DNA of 64,000 nt from the NCBI GenBank assembly GCA_030412945.1, contig JAUHJS010000001.1, positions 124,001 through 188,000 on the forward strand, read 5' to 3'. Under the pieces are notes generated by a model, which had not been told where the DNA came from, did no database searches, and saw only the letters and a program-made list of their open reading frames with translations. Position 1 is the stretch's first letter. The number at the start of each line of letters is the position of its first letter. This DNA is from Shiella aurantiaca. GTDB lineage: Bacteria; Bacteroidota; Bacteroidia; Cytophagales; Cyclobacteriaceae. The position numbers and the translations under genes are program-made. This document shows, in pieces, positions 15,681 to 22,102 of this stretch.

Positions 15681-16607
15681 TTACTTGCTTGCTAGTTTAA
15701 CAAGATTCTCTTGAGCGTGCTCAGCTTGCTTTTGAGCAGCGTAAATAACCTTTTCGGCATTTGTTCTAAAAGAACGGTAAACAATCCAGTTTTTGGAGGT
15801 GTTTACATTTGCACCAACAAATTGAAGCTCAATATTGACTTGGTCAATATCTTGTTCATCTTCAAACAATAGGAAAGTTTGACGCCTTGCATCGCTTTGC
15901 TCCTTTGTAGCAAAACTAGCATCTCGTTTGGCTTGCAATTGGCGATAAGTGTCTGAAAAACTGAGTTTGTCGGATGACAAATCGAAGTTCTGAATCACTT
16001 GGTCAGCATCTAAAACACCTGTTTTGTCGGCATTGACAAACATAATCTGTTTGACATTATCACCGATAGAAAAAGTGTCCTGACCTTTTCCCGCAGTAAT
16101 GGACTCAGTCTTGATGTAAGGAATGTAAGATTCCACGCCAATCCCTCGGATGACATCGAATTCAAAGAATGATGTTGAAGAATTAATAGCAGCAGCAAAA
16201 ACACCGTTTTTAGGTTGAACCATGAAAATAAGTTCATCACCACCCTTAAGGTTAAGAACACCTCCCAAGTCAATTACAAATGGAACAATTGCTTGAGCTT
16301 TTGTTGCTATACCATGAGCCAAAATGGTTTTGTAATGAACAGTATCAGAAGCCAAATGGACAAAACCAGAACGGTCATAATTGCTGATAGCTACCAATGG
16401 AACAGCAATATCCTGAAACAATGTTTCCTGAACGCCATTGCGTTTCAAGACACATTTTAGGTTCAGTTCGGAGAGGTCAAGTTGGTCAGCTGCAAAAGGA
16501 GTATTGACAGCAGTTTGTTCCAAAAAGGCAACAACAGAAAATCCAGCAACAGTACCAGAGGAAAGCTTAAGACTTTCAGTTTCATTTACTTTTACAATTA
16601 CTGCCAT
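15681..16607 (-). CDS. Candidate major capsid protein (double jelly-roll type)
   Basis: A 308-residue protein without membrane segments, rich in short beta-prone stretches (for example VAGFSVVAFLEQT, LKCVLKRNGVQETLF, IVPFVIDLGG, ELIFMVQPKNG) and lacking enzyme motifs. It is the largest non-Rep protein of the element and lies between a tiny basic membrane protein and a proline-rich membrane protein. FLiP and PM2-like double-barrel capsid proteins have about this size. A capsid role is inferred from size, composition, position and the absence of another candidate; a structure prediction would settle it. Confidence 0.6.
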   Translation of the reverse strand: MAVIVKVNETESLKLSSGTVAGFSVVAFLEQTAVNTPFAADQLDLSELNLKCVLKRNGVQETLFQDIAVPLVAISNYDRSGFVHLASDTVHYKTILAHGIATKAQAIVPFVIDLGGVLNLKGGDELIFMVQPKNGVFAAAINSSTSFFEFDVIRGIGVESYIPYIKTESITAGKGQDTFSIGDNVKQIMFVNADKTGVLDADQVIQNFDLSSDKLSFSDTYRQLQAKRDASFATKEQSDARRQTFLLFEDEQDIDQVNIELQFVGANVNTSKNWIVYRSFRTNAEKVIYAAQKQAEHAQENLVKLASK

Positions 16608-16609
16608 GA

Positions 16610-16771
16610 TTACTTCATTTTAGAGGTAATGGGTTCAACAACTTTTTTTGCCCCTTCATAGAGTTTCGGGAACATGACTGCAAGTAAAAGGCCTATGGCT
16701 GCGCCAATACCCCATTGCATCATTTTGGATTTAGGCGCAGAAGTGCGCCTGCGTGTGGACTTTCTTCTCAT
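16610..16771 (-). CDS. Tiny basic membrane protein, possible DNA-condensing protein
   Basis: A 53-residue protein with a strongly basic N-terminus (MRRKSTRRRTSAPKSK), one glycine-containing transmembrane helix (WGIGAAIGLLLAVMF) and a short polar tail. The ATG at 16771 carries the CAAAACAATG leader seen before two other phage genes, which decides it over an upstream ATG at 16819. Arginine-rich one-helix proteins fit contact between genome and internal membrane in membrane-containing phages (inference). Confidence 0.65.
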   Translation of the reverse strand: MRRKSTRRRTSAPKSKMMQWGIGAAIGLLLAVMFPKLYEGAKKVVEPITSKMK

Positions 16772-16821
16772 TGTTTTGTTTTTTTGTTTAAATATTACAT
16801 GTGTAAGATATGAATTCAAAT

Positions 16822-18333
16822 TTAAGGAATAAATCGGAATAAATGCCTAATCTTTTCGTGATTATTTATTAAAAAAGTTTGGTAATCATTAAAAGAAAAT
16901 GGAACAAATCCGTTTTGTTCATAGGTTAAGCCAGTATCAAAACCTAGCCTTTTAAGGGCTTTTTTACATAAATAGAAGGTAGAACGGCCTAAAATGTTCT
17001 CTTGATAAATCTCGTCAAGTGTACGGTCTTTAAGTAAATCAAGAAAGATAAAAAACTTACGAGGCGAGAGTTTTATGGATGATAGATAGTTGTACAAATC
17101 TGAATCGCCTGTATAGTTTTTTAGCATTCCTTGTGAATTTCTTACGTGGTTGCTAGTAAGATGATAGAGATTAGAAAGGTCGGAAACGGTAAATTCTTTG
17201 CAGAATTCAATAAACTTGTTTGAGACGACCTTAAAGAGGTCATTGGAGAAATATATGTTCCTTTGAATGTAAGGCTTAGAGGTAAAAACTTCCGTTGTGT
17301 CGGTTTCTGTTTGGAATTCCCTAGGGGCGGAAAGCATATAGTAATACGTCTTGTTAGTGACGGATTTTATATAGGCAAAATAGTTTTTTAAATAGGATGG
17401 AATTTGTCCATGTTCATAGGTTTTGGAATCGACCTCAATAGGTAGGTCTTTTTCGTATCGCTTAAACATAGGATAGTACTTTTGCCAAAAAGAGTCATTT
17501 TTTCTAAACACATAGTTTTTAAAAAGATAGTCGAGATAGCTTTTTCTAACTGTTAATTCATAGCGTAGAATCTTATCGCTGAATGTTTGAAGTTCCTGAG
17601 TTGGAAAATATTGCCTTCCTTTTTCCTTGTTAATTCGTTTGTGCTGCTTGATATCGTTGTTTTTGTACTCCAAGCCTTTGTGATAAACTTTAAATGAATA
17701 GCGGTCTGTTTTTAGCTGAATTCCGCCAAAATAATTAGCCGAGTTAGTAGCGGTTTCCCTGAGATATTTCTTTTTAAGCTTTTTGAGTTGAACCAAATAA
17801 TTAAACGCTGATTCACGGGAAGGGAAAACAAGGTTAAAGCAAAAGTCCAAACGGCTGATTTCAACACAATCTTTGTGAACAGGGTTGATAGGAGTGAGGT
17901 AATCAAAAAAGAACTTAAGGAATCGGGAAAGAATTTCAGGGGTTTGTTTCAAAGCGGCCTTTAACTGGTTATCGCCTTCATAGGGGTTGTATTGACCTTT
18001 GAAAAATGGGGGAACCAATTGGATAATATTAGTGCCAAAGCAGAATTTAGGAATCGAGAAATTGAAGAAAATATAGTCTCTTTCATAGTCGATTGAATAG
18101 GCTAGTTCATAATGTGAAGAAGGAAGGTAGTTAATATGTTTTAATTTGATTGAACGGCCAGTGTCATGGAAGTGGAGATACTTGGAAAGCTTAAGTGTTG
18201 TAGAAGTCAGCTCTTCTTCGGTCACTTTGGCCTCAAACGTCTTGCCTGTACGGGCATGGTCACGCTCCAAATAGGTAGTAAGCTCGGTATGTTTTTGAAG
18301 GTCGTGTATCTTGATTTCGATAGTATCTAACAT
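16822..18333 (-). CDS. Phage replication initiation protein (gene II/X-like)
   Basis: A 503-residue protein with the motif order of filamentous-phage gene II/X and related plasmid Rep proteins: ISRLDFCFNL (159-168), KVYHKGLEYKN (215-225) and LRYELTVRK (256-264). The C-terminal 200 residues include an HTH-like segment (DRTLDEIYQENILGRSTFYLCKKALKRLG). It should nick the origin and drive rolling-circle replication of a circular ssDNA genome. The structured region at 18354-18456, immediately upstream, is a candidate origin. It is the longest gene of the element. Confidence 0.75.
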   Translation of the reverse strand: MLDTIEIKIHDLQKHTELTTYLERDHARTGKTFEAKVTEEELTSTTLKLSKYLHFHDTGRSIKLKHINYLPSSHYELAYSIDYERDYIFFNFSIPKFCFGTNIIQLVPPFFKGQYNPYEGDNQLKAALKQTPEILSRFLKFFFDYLTPINPVHKDCVEISRLDFCFNLVFPSRESAFNYLVQLKKLKKKYLRETATNSANYFGGIQLKTDRYSFKVYHKGLEYKNNDIKQHKRINKEKGRQYFPTQELQTFSDKILRYELTVRKSYLDYLFKNYVFRKNDSFWQKYYPMFKRYEKDLPIEVDSKTYEHGQIPSYLKNYFAYIKSVTNKTYYYMLSAPREFQTETDTTEVFTSKPYIQRNIYFSNDLFKVVSNKFIEFCKEFTVSDLSNLYHLTSNHVRNSQGMLKNYTGDSDLYNYLSSIKLSPRKFFIFLDLLKDRTLDEIYQENILGRSTFYLCKKALKRLGFDTGLTYEQNGFVPFSFNDYQTFLINNHEKIRHLFRFIP

Positions 18334-18353
18334 AAGTGTAAAGAAGTAGGGAG

Positions 18354-18456
18354 AATCCTAGAATCGGACTGGATGCAGCATGTTATAAGGCTAGCTGCAT
18401 CGAAAGTCTTTTTCTAGTAGGTGAATGATTGTATTTTAGTTAGTGTTTCTAGGATT
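18354..18456. other. Nested inverted repeats upstream of rep, candidate origin
   Basis: A 10-bp inverted repeat AATCCTAGAA (18354-18363) / TTCTAGGATT (18447-18456) encloses a second stem GATGCAGC (18372-18379) / GCTGCATC (18394-18401). The 132-bp interval between rep and the gene before it has no coding frame of its own. Such structures next to rep are common rolling-circle origins; operator or terminator roles remain possible. Confidence 0.35.
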
Positions 18457-18465
18457 ATTAAAAGT

Positions 18466-18981
18466 CTAAGTCTTTCTATACATGGGTTTTCTGAGGGGGC
18501 AGAATTCGTAGTTTGGACGGAGAAATACTTGTTCGACTTGTAGACCTTTTGTTTGTTTTTCAACACCTCCTTTAAATGGGAAAACAAGTTCAATAGGATT
18601 TGGTATTTTAAAATGTTCCAAATGTTCTTGAGGTGTTTTATCAAAGGGAAATATGGTTGCTTGCTGAGGACTATCAAGAGTAAAGACACCAGAACCATGA
18701 AGAAGTAAATAAAGCTTGTTGTAGGGTTCTTTTGGGTTGACGCAGTAAAAGACGTAACCTATGGACTTTTGTGAGTTGTACGCCTTTTTTAGGTCGTCAA
18801 AACGGTCTAAAAGTTCAATCTTGTCTAATAAGAGAGAATCAGCAACAGATTCAAGTGATTTGTATTCTAAATCATAGTGCTTAAAAGTAGTCTTTTCCAA
18901 TATCCTGATGGTGTAAAACAAGAGGTGTATACCTGCAAAAAACATGGCATAAATGACGATGATGGTAAGTAAGAGATTCAT
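18466..18981 (-). CDS. Phage protein with N-terminal membrane anchor
   Basis: A 171-residue protein: transmembrane helix at about residues 3-27 (LLLTIIVIYAMFFAGIHLLFY), then a charged helical region (ESVADSLLLDKIELLDRFDDLKKAYNS) and a soluble domain. The GSG in LLLHGSGVF is not a Walker A motif. Its ATG overlaps the stop of the zinc-finger gene (18978-18981) and carries the CAAAACAATG leader. Function unknown; membrane-bound replication or assembly factor are options. Confidence 0.6.
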   Translation of the reverse strand: MNLLLTIIVIYAMFFAGIHLLFYTIRILEKTTFKHYDLEYKSLESVADSLLLDKIELLDRFDDLKKAYNSQKSIGYVFYCVNPKEPYNKLYLLLHGSGVFTLDSPQQATIFPFDKTPQEHLEHFKIPNPIELVFPFKGGVEKQTKGLQVEQVFLRPNYEFCPLRKPMYRKT

Positions 18982-19166
18982 TGTTTTGATTGTTTAAGTT
19001 GTGATATTTTAATCTGAGATGAAAAAGTTCTAGTAAAGGGATGCTTTTTGTCGCAATCAGAGCAGAGATAAATAATTTTGTAAAGTCTACGATGAGTATA
19101 AACTTTATCAACAATACGCCTGGACCCACAGTCACGACAGCGTATTCTTATCTTATTGGTAGGCAT
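18978..19166 (-). CDS. Ogr/Delta-like zinc-finger protein
   Basis: A 62-residue protein. The first half reads RIRCRDCGSRRIVDK, then a spacer, then YLCSDCDKKHPF: two CxxC pairs with GSR after the first and an aromatic before the second. This follows the pattern of the Ogr/Delta late-gene activators of P2/P4-type phages. A transcription-activating role for the structural operon is therefore plausible. The start at 19166 (MPTNK) is preferred over an in-frame ATG at 19247, which overlaps the preceding gene. Confidence 0.6.
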   Translation of the reverse strand: MPTNKIRIRCRDCGSRRIVDKVYTHRRLYKIIYLCSDCDKKHPFTRTFSSQIKISQLKQSKQ

Positions 19167-19221
19167 ATTGGTAAGGTTTAAATGAGCAGAGCAAAAGTCC
19201 AAAACACAAATAGTAGGGATT

Positions 19222-19437
19222 TTAATACCTAGTGTAAAGGCTTTCAATATTTGAAGGATAGATGTTCAATTGTTCGCATTGGCAGCGTTTGCCGTGCCTG
19301 TAATGTAAGATTTGAGCGATTTTTGAACGATTTGAGTACTTAGGAGGCATTTTGATTACCCCCATTTTACGTGTAAGGTTTGCACCTAAATACGAATAGT
19401 GCGTTACCGATGGTAGTCTTAAATTTGTCATTGTCAT
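19222..19437 (-). CDS. Small basic phage protein, first of the second operon
   Basis: A 71-residue frame (MTMTNLRLPSVTHYS...) with basic stretches such as KYSNRSKIAQILHYRHGKR and two closely spaced cysteines (CQCEQ). Internal ATGs at MGVIK or MPPKYS could be the true start, the latter giving about 42 residues. No family is recognised. It lies directly after the repeat-containing leader region 19438-19579. Confidence 0.45.
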   Translation of the reverse strand: MTMTNLRLPSVTHYSYLGANLTRKMGVIKMPPKYSNRSKIAQILHYRHGKRCQCEQLNIYPSNIESLYTRY

Positions 19438-19440
19438 GTA

Positions 19441-19484
19441 ATTGAAATTTAAAGGTTCATTATTATTGAAAATTTAAAGGTTCA
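19441..19484. repeat. Two direct repeats in the phage intergenic region
   Basis: ATTGAAATTTAAAGGTTCA (19441-19459) is followed by ATTGAAAATTTAAAGGTTCA (19465-19484), spaced by about 25 bp. Next to them is an inverted repeat AATGTT-N5-AACATT (19517-19533). Iteron-like binding sites or operators of the second phage operon are likely roles. Confidence 0.5.
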
Positions 19485-19541
19485 GTAATTTGATTTTTCG
19501 ATTATTACAGCCATGTAATGTTAATCGAACATTGTTTTGTT

Positions 19542-19581
19542 AGGCCGTGCTGAGGTAAGAGACAGCACGGCCTGTTTTTTT
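19542..19581. other. Strong GC-rich hairpin between the two phage operons
   Basis: AGGCCGTGCTG (19542-19552) pairs perfectly with CAGCACGGCCT (19563-19573) around a 10-nt loop, followed on the plus strand by G and seven T. It begins right after the stop of the early operon, but the T-tract points to the plus strand. It could be a terminator for antisense transcription or a folded element of the ssDNA genome (origin or packaging signal). Confidence 0.5.
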
Positions 19582-19768
19582 AAGGATAAATACGGCCATA
19601 GTAAGACTTTGTGGCCTTATCGTATACATTGGCATACTTGATGCCTTTTATCTTTCTTATGGACGTTCTTAGCCGTGTAAGAGAATTGACGGCTCGCCAC
19701 TTAGTAACCTTTTGAACACCATTATCAACGTAAAAAACGATTGCAGTATATAGACGGACGTTGTTCAT
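19580..19768 (-). CDS. Small phage early protein
   Basis: A 62-residue basic protein (MNNVRLYTAIVFYVDNGVQKVTKWRAV...) with alternating beta-prone segments and no membrane helix. It is the last of five tightly packed early genes; its ATG overlaps the stop of the preceding 59-residue gene in ATGA (19765-19768). Not recognised. The GC-rich hairpin at 19542-19573 begins directly after its stop. Confidence 0.6.
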   Translation of the reverse strand: MNNVRLYTAIVFYVDNGVQKVTKWRAVNSLTRLRTSIRKIKGIKYANVYDKATKSYYGRIYP

Positions 19769-19944
19769 TCAACTTCAAGTTTCCTGATACAACATGATTT
19801 ATTCGAAAAAACGGCATTGTTCCTAAGATGCTTGGAAATAAGCTGATATGACTCTTTTTGCGGATGATCCCGAAGAAGTTTGGTCAATGTTTTGAAATAA
19901 GAAGGTTCTAAACCATCTTTTTTGATAGATAAAATTGTTTTCAT
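19765..19944 (-). CDS. 59-residue phage early protein
   Basis: A short frame starting MKTILSIKKDGLEPSYFKTL and ending CCIRKLEVE. Both ends are ATGA overlaps: its start overlaps the stop of the gene above (19941-19944) and its stop overlaps the start of the gene below (19765-19768). That double coupling is the main support. The product is basic and helical, with adjacent cysteines near the end, and no family is recognised. Confidence 0.65.
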   Translation of the reverse strand: MKTILSIKKDGLEPSYFKTLTKLLRDHPQKESYQLISKHLRNNAVFSNKSCCIRKLEVE

Positions 19945-20201
19945 AGGTAAGCTATGTGGAAATTTTTGAATGAAGGGTCGTTCTTATGAACGAGTAATAT
20001 GGATAAACGAAGATTGGTCATATCTAATTCAGGTGTAAGATGATTCAAAGTTTTACACTTTGAATGAACTAGATAAGATTGAAGCCAATTGTACACAGCT
20101 GCAATATGCATATTTGGCCAAAGATGCTGCAATTGAGCTAAATCACGGCTCAAAACGGTTTGAGCGAGATTTTTTGGGTCACGGTTCACGATTCCTATCA
20201 T
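19941..20201 (-). CDS. Small phage early protein
   Basis: An 86-residue protein (MIGIVNRDPKNLAQTVLSRDLAQLQHLWPNMH...) predicted to be mostly helical and soluble, without recognisable motifs. Its start overlaps the stop of the preceding gene by 4 nt (20198-20201) and its end overlaps the next start by 4 nt. Such early-region proteins often act in host takeover or replication control, but nothing in the sequence shows which. Confidence 0.6.
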   Translation of the reverse strand: MIGIVNRDPKNLAQTVLSRDLAQLQHLWPNMHIAAVYNWLQSYLVHSKCKTLNHLTPELDMTNLRLSILLVHKNDPSFKNFHIAYL

Positions 20202-20398
20202 GATTTGTATTTTTTAAGACAAACAATAAATTTATCACGGACAAAGCCAATTGACCACATATGCCACCATGGGTATTTTAAGGCTATTGAATTCAAAACT
20301 TCCTCCAATTTTTGTGCAGAATTAGCGGAGTAAGGTTCAAAAAGAGAGGTTTGTATACCCTCTTTGTACTGAATCTCTAGTACTTTAAATTGTTCCAT
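20198..20398 (-). CDS. Small phage early protein
   Basis: A 66-residue protein (MEQFKVLEIQYKEGIQTSLFEPYSANSAQ...). An N-terminal beta-prone segment is followed by a helix and a C-terminal WWHMWSIGFVRDKFIVCLKKY. No membrane segment or known motif is present. It overlaps the first gene of the operon by 14 nt and the next by 4 nt, so its translation is coupled to both. Confidence 0.6.
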   Translation of the reverse strand: MEQFKVLEIQYKEGIQTSLFEPYSANSAQKLEEVLNSIALKYPWWHMWSIGFVRDKFIVCLKKYKS

Positions 20399-20747
20399 AA
20401 TATTGAACAGTTAAGTAAGGTATTGTTTTTCCGTTGGTCAAAGTATACCAATAGCCCTCAAAGCTATCTTTTTGCACCTCGTTGATTCGGGTTGTGGACT
20501 CAGGAGGGAAGTAGTCTCCTTTCGCAAAACGGGGCTTTTCGGGAAACCTTAAGATGATGGAACGTCCTTCCAATTCTTTATGTGAATAAAATCGGGTTTT
20601 ATTCTGAGCTTGGACGGCAATTCCCTCGGGTGATACCGATTTCACTTGCCACACAATAGAGTTTGGGTAAAAGCTTAATGTATTGTTTACCCTAAGTTGG
20701 GTACTCACTACCTTAAAACCTTCCCAAAAATGGTTTCTTGCTGCCAT
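20385..20747 (-). CDS. First gene of provirus early operon, unknown
   Basis: A 120-residue soluble protein, MAARNHFWEGFKVVSTQLRVNN at the start and rich in beta-prone and aromatic segments (SIVWQVKSVSPEGIAVQ, GYWYTLTNGKTIPYLTVQYYG). Its start is about 30 bp from the right dif-like site, so the operon promoter must lie at or across the att site (20750-20830). If so, integration could change early-gene expression (inference). No family is recognised. Confidence 0.65.
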   Translation of the reverse strand: MAARNHFWEGFKVVSTQLRVNNTLSFYPNSIVWQVKSVSPEGIAVQAQNKTRFYSHKELEGRSIILRFPEKPRFAKGDYFPPESTTRINEVQKDSFEGYWYTLTNGKTIPYLTVQYYGTI

Positions 20748-20777
20748 GTAATGTATTTGATTAAATTAAACATAATT

Positions 20778-20805
20778 AAGTACCATAATTTACATTATGT
20801 TAAAT
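20778..20805 (+). other. Right dif-like attachment site (attR)
   Basis: XerC arm AAGTACCATAA (20778-20788), centre TTTACA (20789-20794), XerD arm TTATGTTAAAT (20795-20805). The XerD arm is identical at all 11 positions to E. coli dif. Together with the left site it predicts a chromosomal dif before integration with XerC arm GCATGTCATAA, centre TTTACA and XerD arm TTATGTTAAAT. Confidence 0.75.
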
Positions 20806-20854
20806 AGATAATTAAAACCTTACACCTAATATTCCCCAGACCAATCACTCTTCC

Positions 20855-20898
20855 CCCTAAAAACGAAATCGGGAACCTCCCTTAAGAGATTCCCGATT
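20855..20898 (-). terminator. Terminator of the gyrA-TPR operon
   Basis: AATCGGGAA (20867-20875) pairs with TTCCCGATT (20890-20898); on the minus strand the stem is followed by TCGTTTTTAGG. It lies 23 bp after the stop of the TPR gene and outside the provirus. Confidence 0.8.
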
Positions 20899-20921
20899 CT
20901 AGAATTTGTATATGAGGCAGA

Positions 20922-22070
20922 TTAGTTACCTGCGTTCAAGGCTTCTGCCTTGTTCATCATTTCTTCGGCTTTGTCCATCATCTTCAAGCGGGTATAAATC
21001 ACTTGTAGAGTTTCTACAGTAGTCAAATCATCGGGCTTGATTTTGTGGGCTTGCTCCCAGTATGGCAAACTTTCTTTGAAAATACCCATAGCCTTATCTT
21101 CTACCTGCTTTCCTTTTTTCTGATAGGTTTTGATATCCATGTTATTGGCTTCTTTCAAAATATCAGCGGCTTCATTGTAATAGTTAACGGCCAAGTTGAA
21201 AGCAGCATCAAAGTATTCAGGATTTAATTCCAAAGCCTTCTTGTAATTGGTGCGGGCTGTAGCATTGTCTTTCAACTCATCGCTTAAGATGGCATAATTG
21301 TAGTACAAGTTGGCATTCTCAGGCTCAGCGGCAATGGCATCTTCTAGGGCTTTCTTAGCGGCATCGCTTTTACCCGTCACAATCAAGATATTGATTTCTT
21401 CTTTAGGGAAATCCTTGTTTTCAGGGAAATCCTTCTTAGCGCGTTTTACTACCTCTAGTGCCTTGTCATTGTCTTCATTTTTGGCTCTTTCCAGGTAAAT
21501 AATGCTGCTGTAGATGTCCACACTCTTGTAGTTGGCATCCAGCAAGCGATAGTAATAATTTAGCGCCAATTTGTGGTCTTCATTTTGCTGAGCAGCAATA
21601 CCCGCATACATCAATGAAGTAGTATCTTGAGGCTTAATATCAGCGGCTTTGCCAAACAATTCAGCAGCTTTGCCAAAGTTAGACTCTTGGTAAGCTGTGG
21701 CTCCTTCGTTTAGGAAGTTACCCCAAATTCCTTCAATTCGTTGATCGGCAAACACATAATAGGTGGCGGTCTCTTTACCTTCCAATTCCTTTGCCTTGTT
21801 GTAAGCAGCTACTGCTTCGGCTAGTGCATTTGGCGAAATAGCGTCAGCATTTTCTGCTTTAGAAATAGCCTCATATACCTCACCTTTTGTAAACCAGGTT
21901 TTTGGTTTTTCAGCAGTCTTTTCATGTACAATAGCTGCATCAATTTGTTCTTTCGCACCTGCTAAATCATTCTTTTGCAACAAAGTTGAAGCTTTTGTCA
22001 CGGCAGAATTTTGCGCAAATGACGCAGATCCTACGAAAAGAGAAACTAGTAGTATCGCAATTTTTCTCAT
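20922..22070 (-). CDS. Secreted TPR-repeat protein
   Basis: A 382-residue protein with a clear signal peptide (MRKIAILLVSLFVGSASFAQ) and TPR-like helical repeats across most of its length (for example AATAYQESNFGKAAELFGKAADIKPQD and ATARTNYKKALELNPEYFDAAFNLAVNYY). It should act in the periplasm as a protein-interaction scaffold. It starts 32 bp after gyrA stops, so it probably shares its transcript, and a strong terminator follows. Exact partner unknown. Confidence 0.85.
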   Translation of the reverse strand: MRKIAILLVSLFVGSASFAQNSAVTKASTLLQKNDLAGAKEQIDAAIVHEKTAEKPKTWFTKGEVYEAISKAENADAISPNALAEAVAAYNKAKELEGKETATYYVFADQRIEGIWGNFLNEGATAYQESNFGKAAELFGKAADIKPQDTTSLMYAGIAAQQNEDHKLALNYYYRLLDANYKSVDIYSSIIYLERAKNEDNDKALEVVKRAKKDFPENKDFPKEEINILIVTGKSDAAKKALEDAIAAEPENANLYYNYAILSDELKDNATARTNYKKALELNPEYFDAAFNLAVNYYNEAADILKEANNMDIKTYQKKGKQVEDKAMGIFKESLPYWEQAHKIKPDDLTTVETLQVIYTRLKMMDKAEEMMNKAEALNAGN

Positions 22071-22102
22071 GGATATTAATGGATTGTTTAATATGTGCTT
22101 AA

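Larger units (their letters stand above)
12049..20805 (-). mobile_element. FLiP-like (Finnlakeviridae-type) provirus integrated at dif
   Basis: An 8,729-bp repeat-to-repeat element, more A+T-rich than its surroundings, with all genes on the minus strand. Content: a gene II/X-like Rep, a 308-residue candidate capsid protein, at least six small membrane proteins, a GH24 lysozyme and an Ogr/Delta-like zinc finger. There is no integrase, portal, terminase, tail gene or Walker-A ATPase. Phage FLiP has a circular ssDNA genome of about 9.2 kb, an internal membrane, a double-barrel capsid protein of similar size and a lytic enzyme. An inovirus is unlikely because no Zot-like ATPase is present. The family call is by genome architecture, not by an alignment. 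Confidence 0.7.

Noticed and set aside
18414-18698. A 94-codon minus-strand frame overlapping the 171-residue phage protein
   Set aside because: It overlaps the better-supported membrane-anchored gene, which has an ATGA overlap and the CAAAACAATG leader.
18466-18981. HGSG segment as a Walker A motif of a packaging ATPase
   Set aside because: It lacks the GK[ST] ending and no Walker B follows.
12049-20805. Inovirus or microvirus interpretation of the provirus
   Set aside because: There is no Zot-like Walker-A protein and no row of very small coat-protein genes as in inoviruses; the candidate capsid protein is far shorter than microvirus VP1 and membrane proteins are too many.
12049-20805. 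A phage-encoded integrase or transposase
   Set aside because: None of the frames shows R-H-R-Y tyrosine-recombinase, serine-recombinase or DDE motifs; the dif-like ends make one unnecessary.
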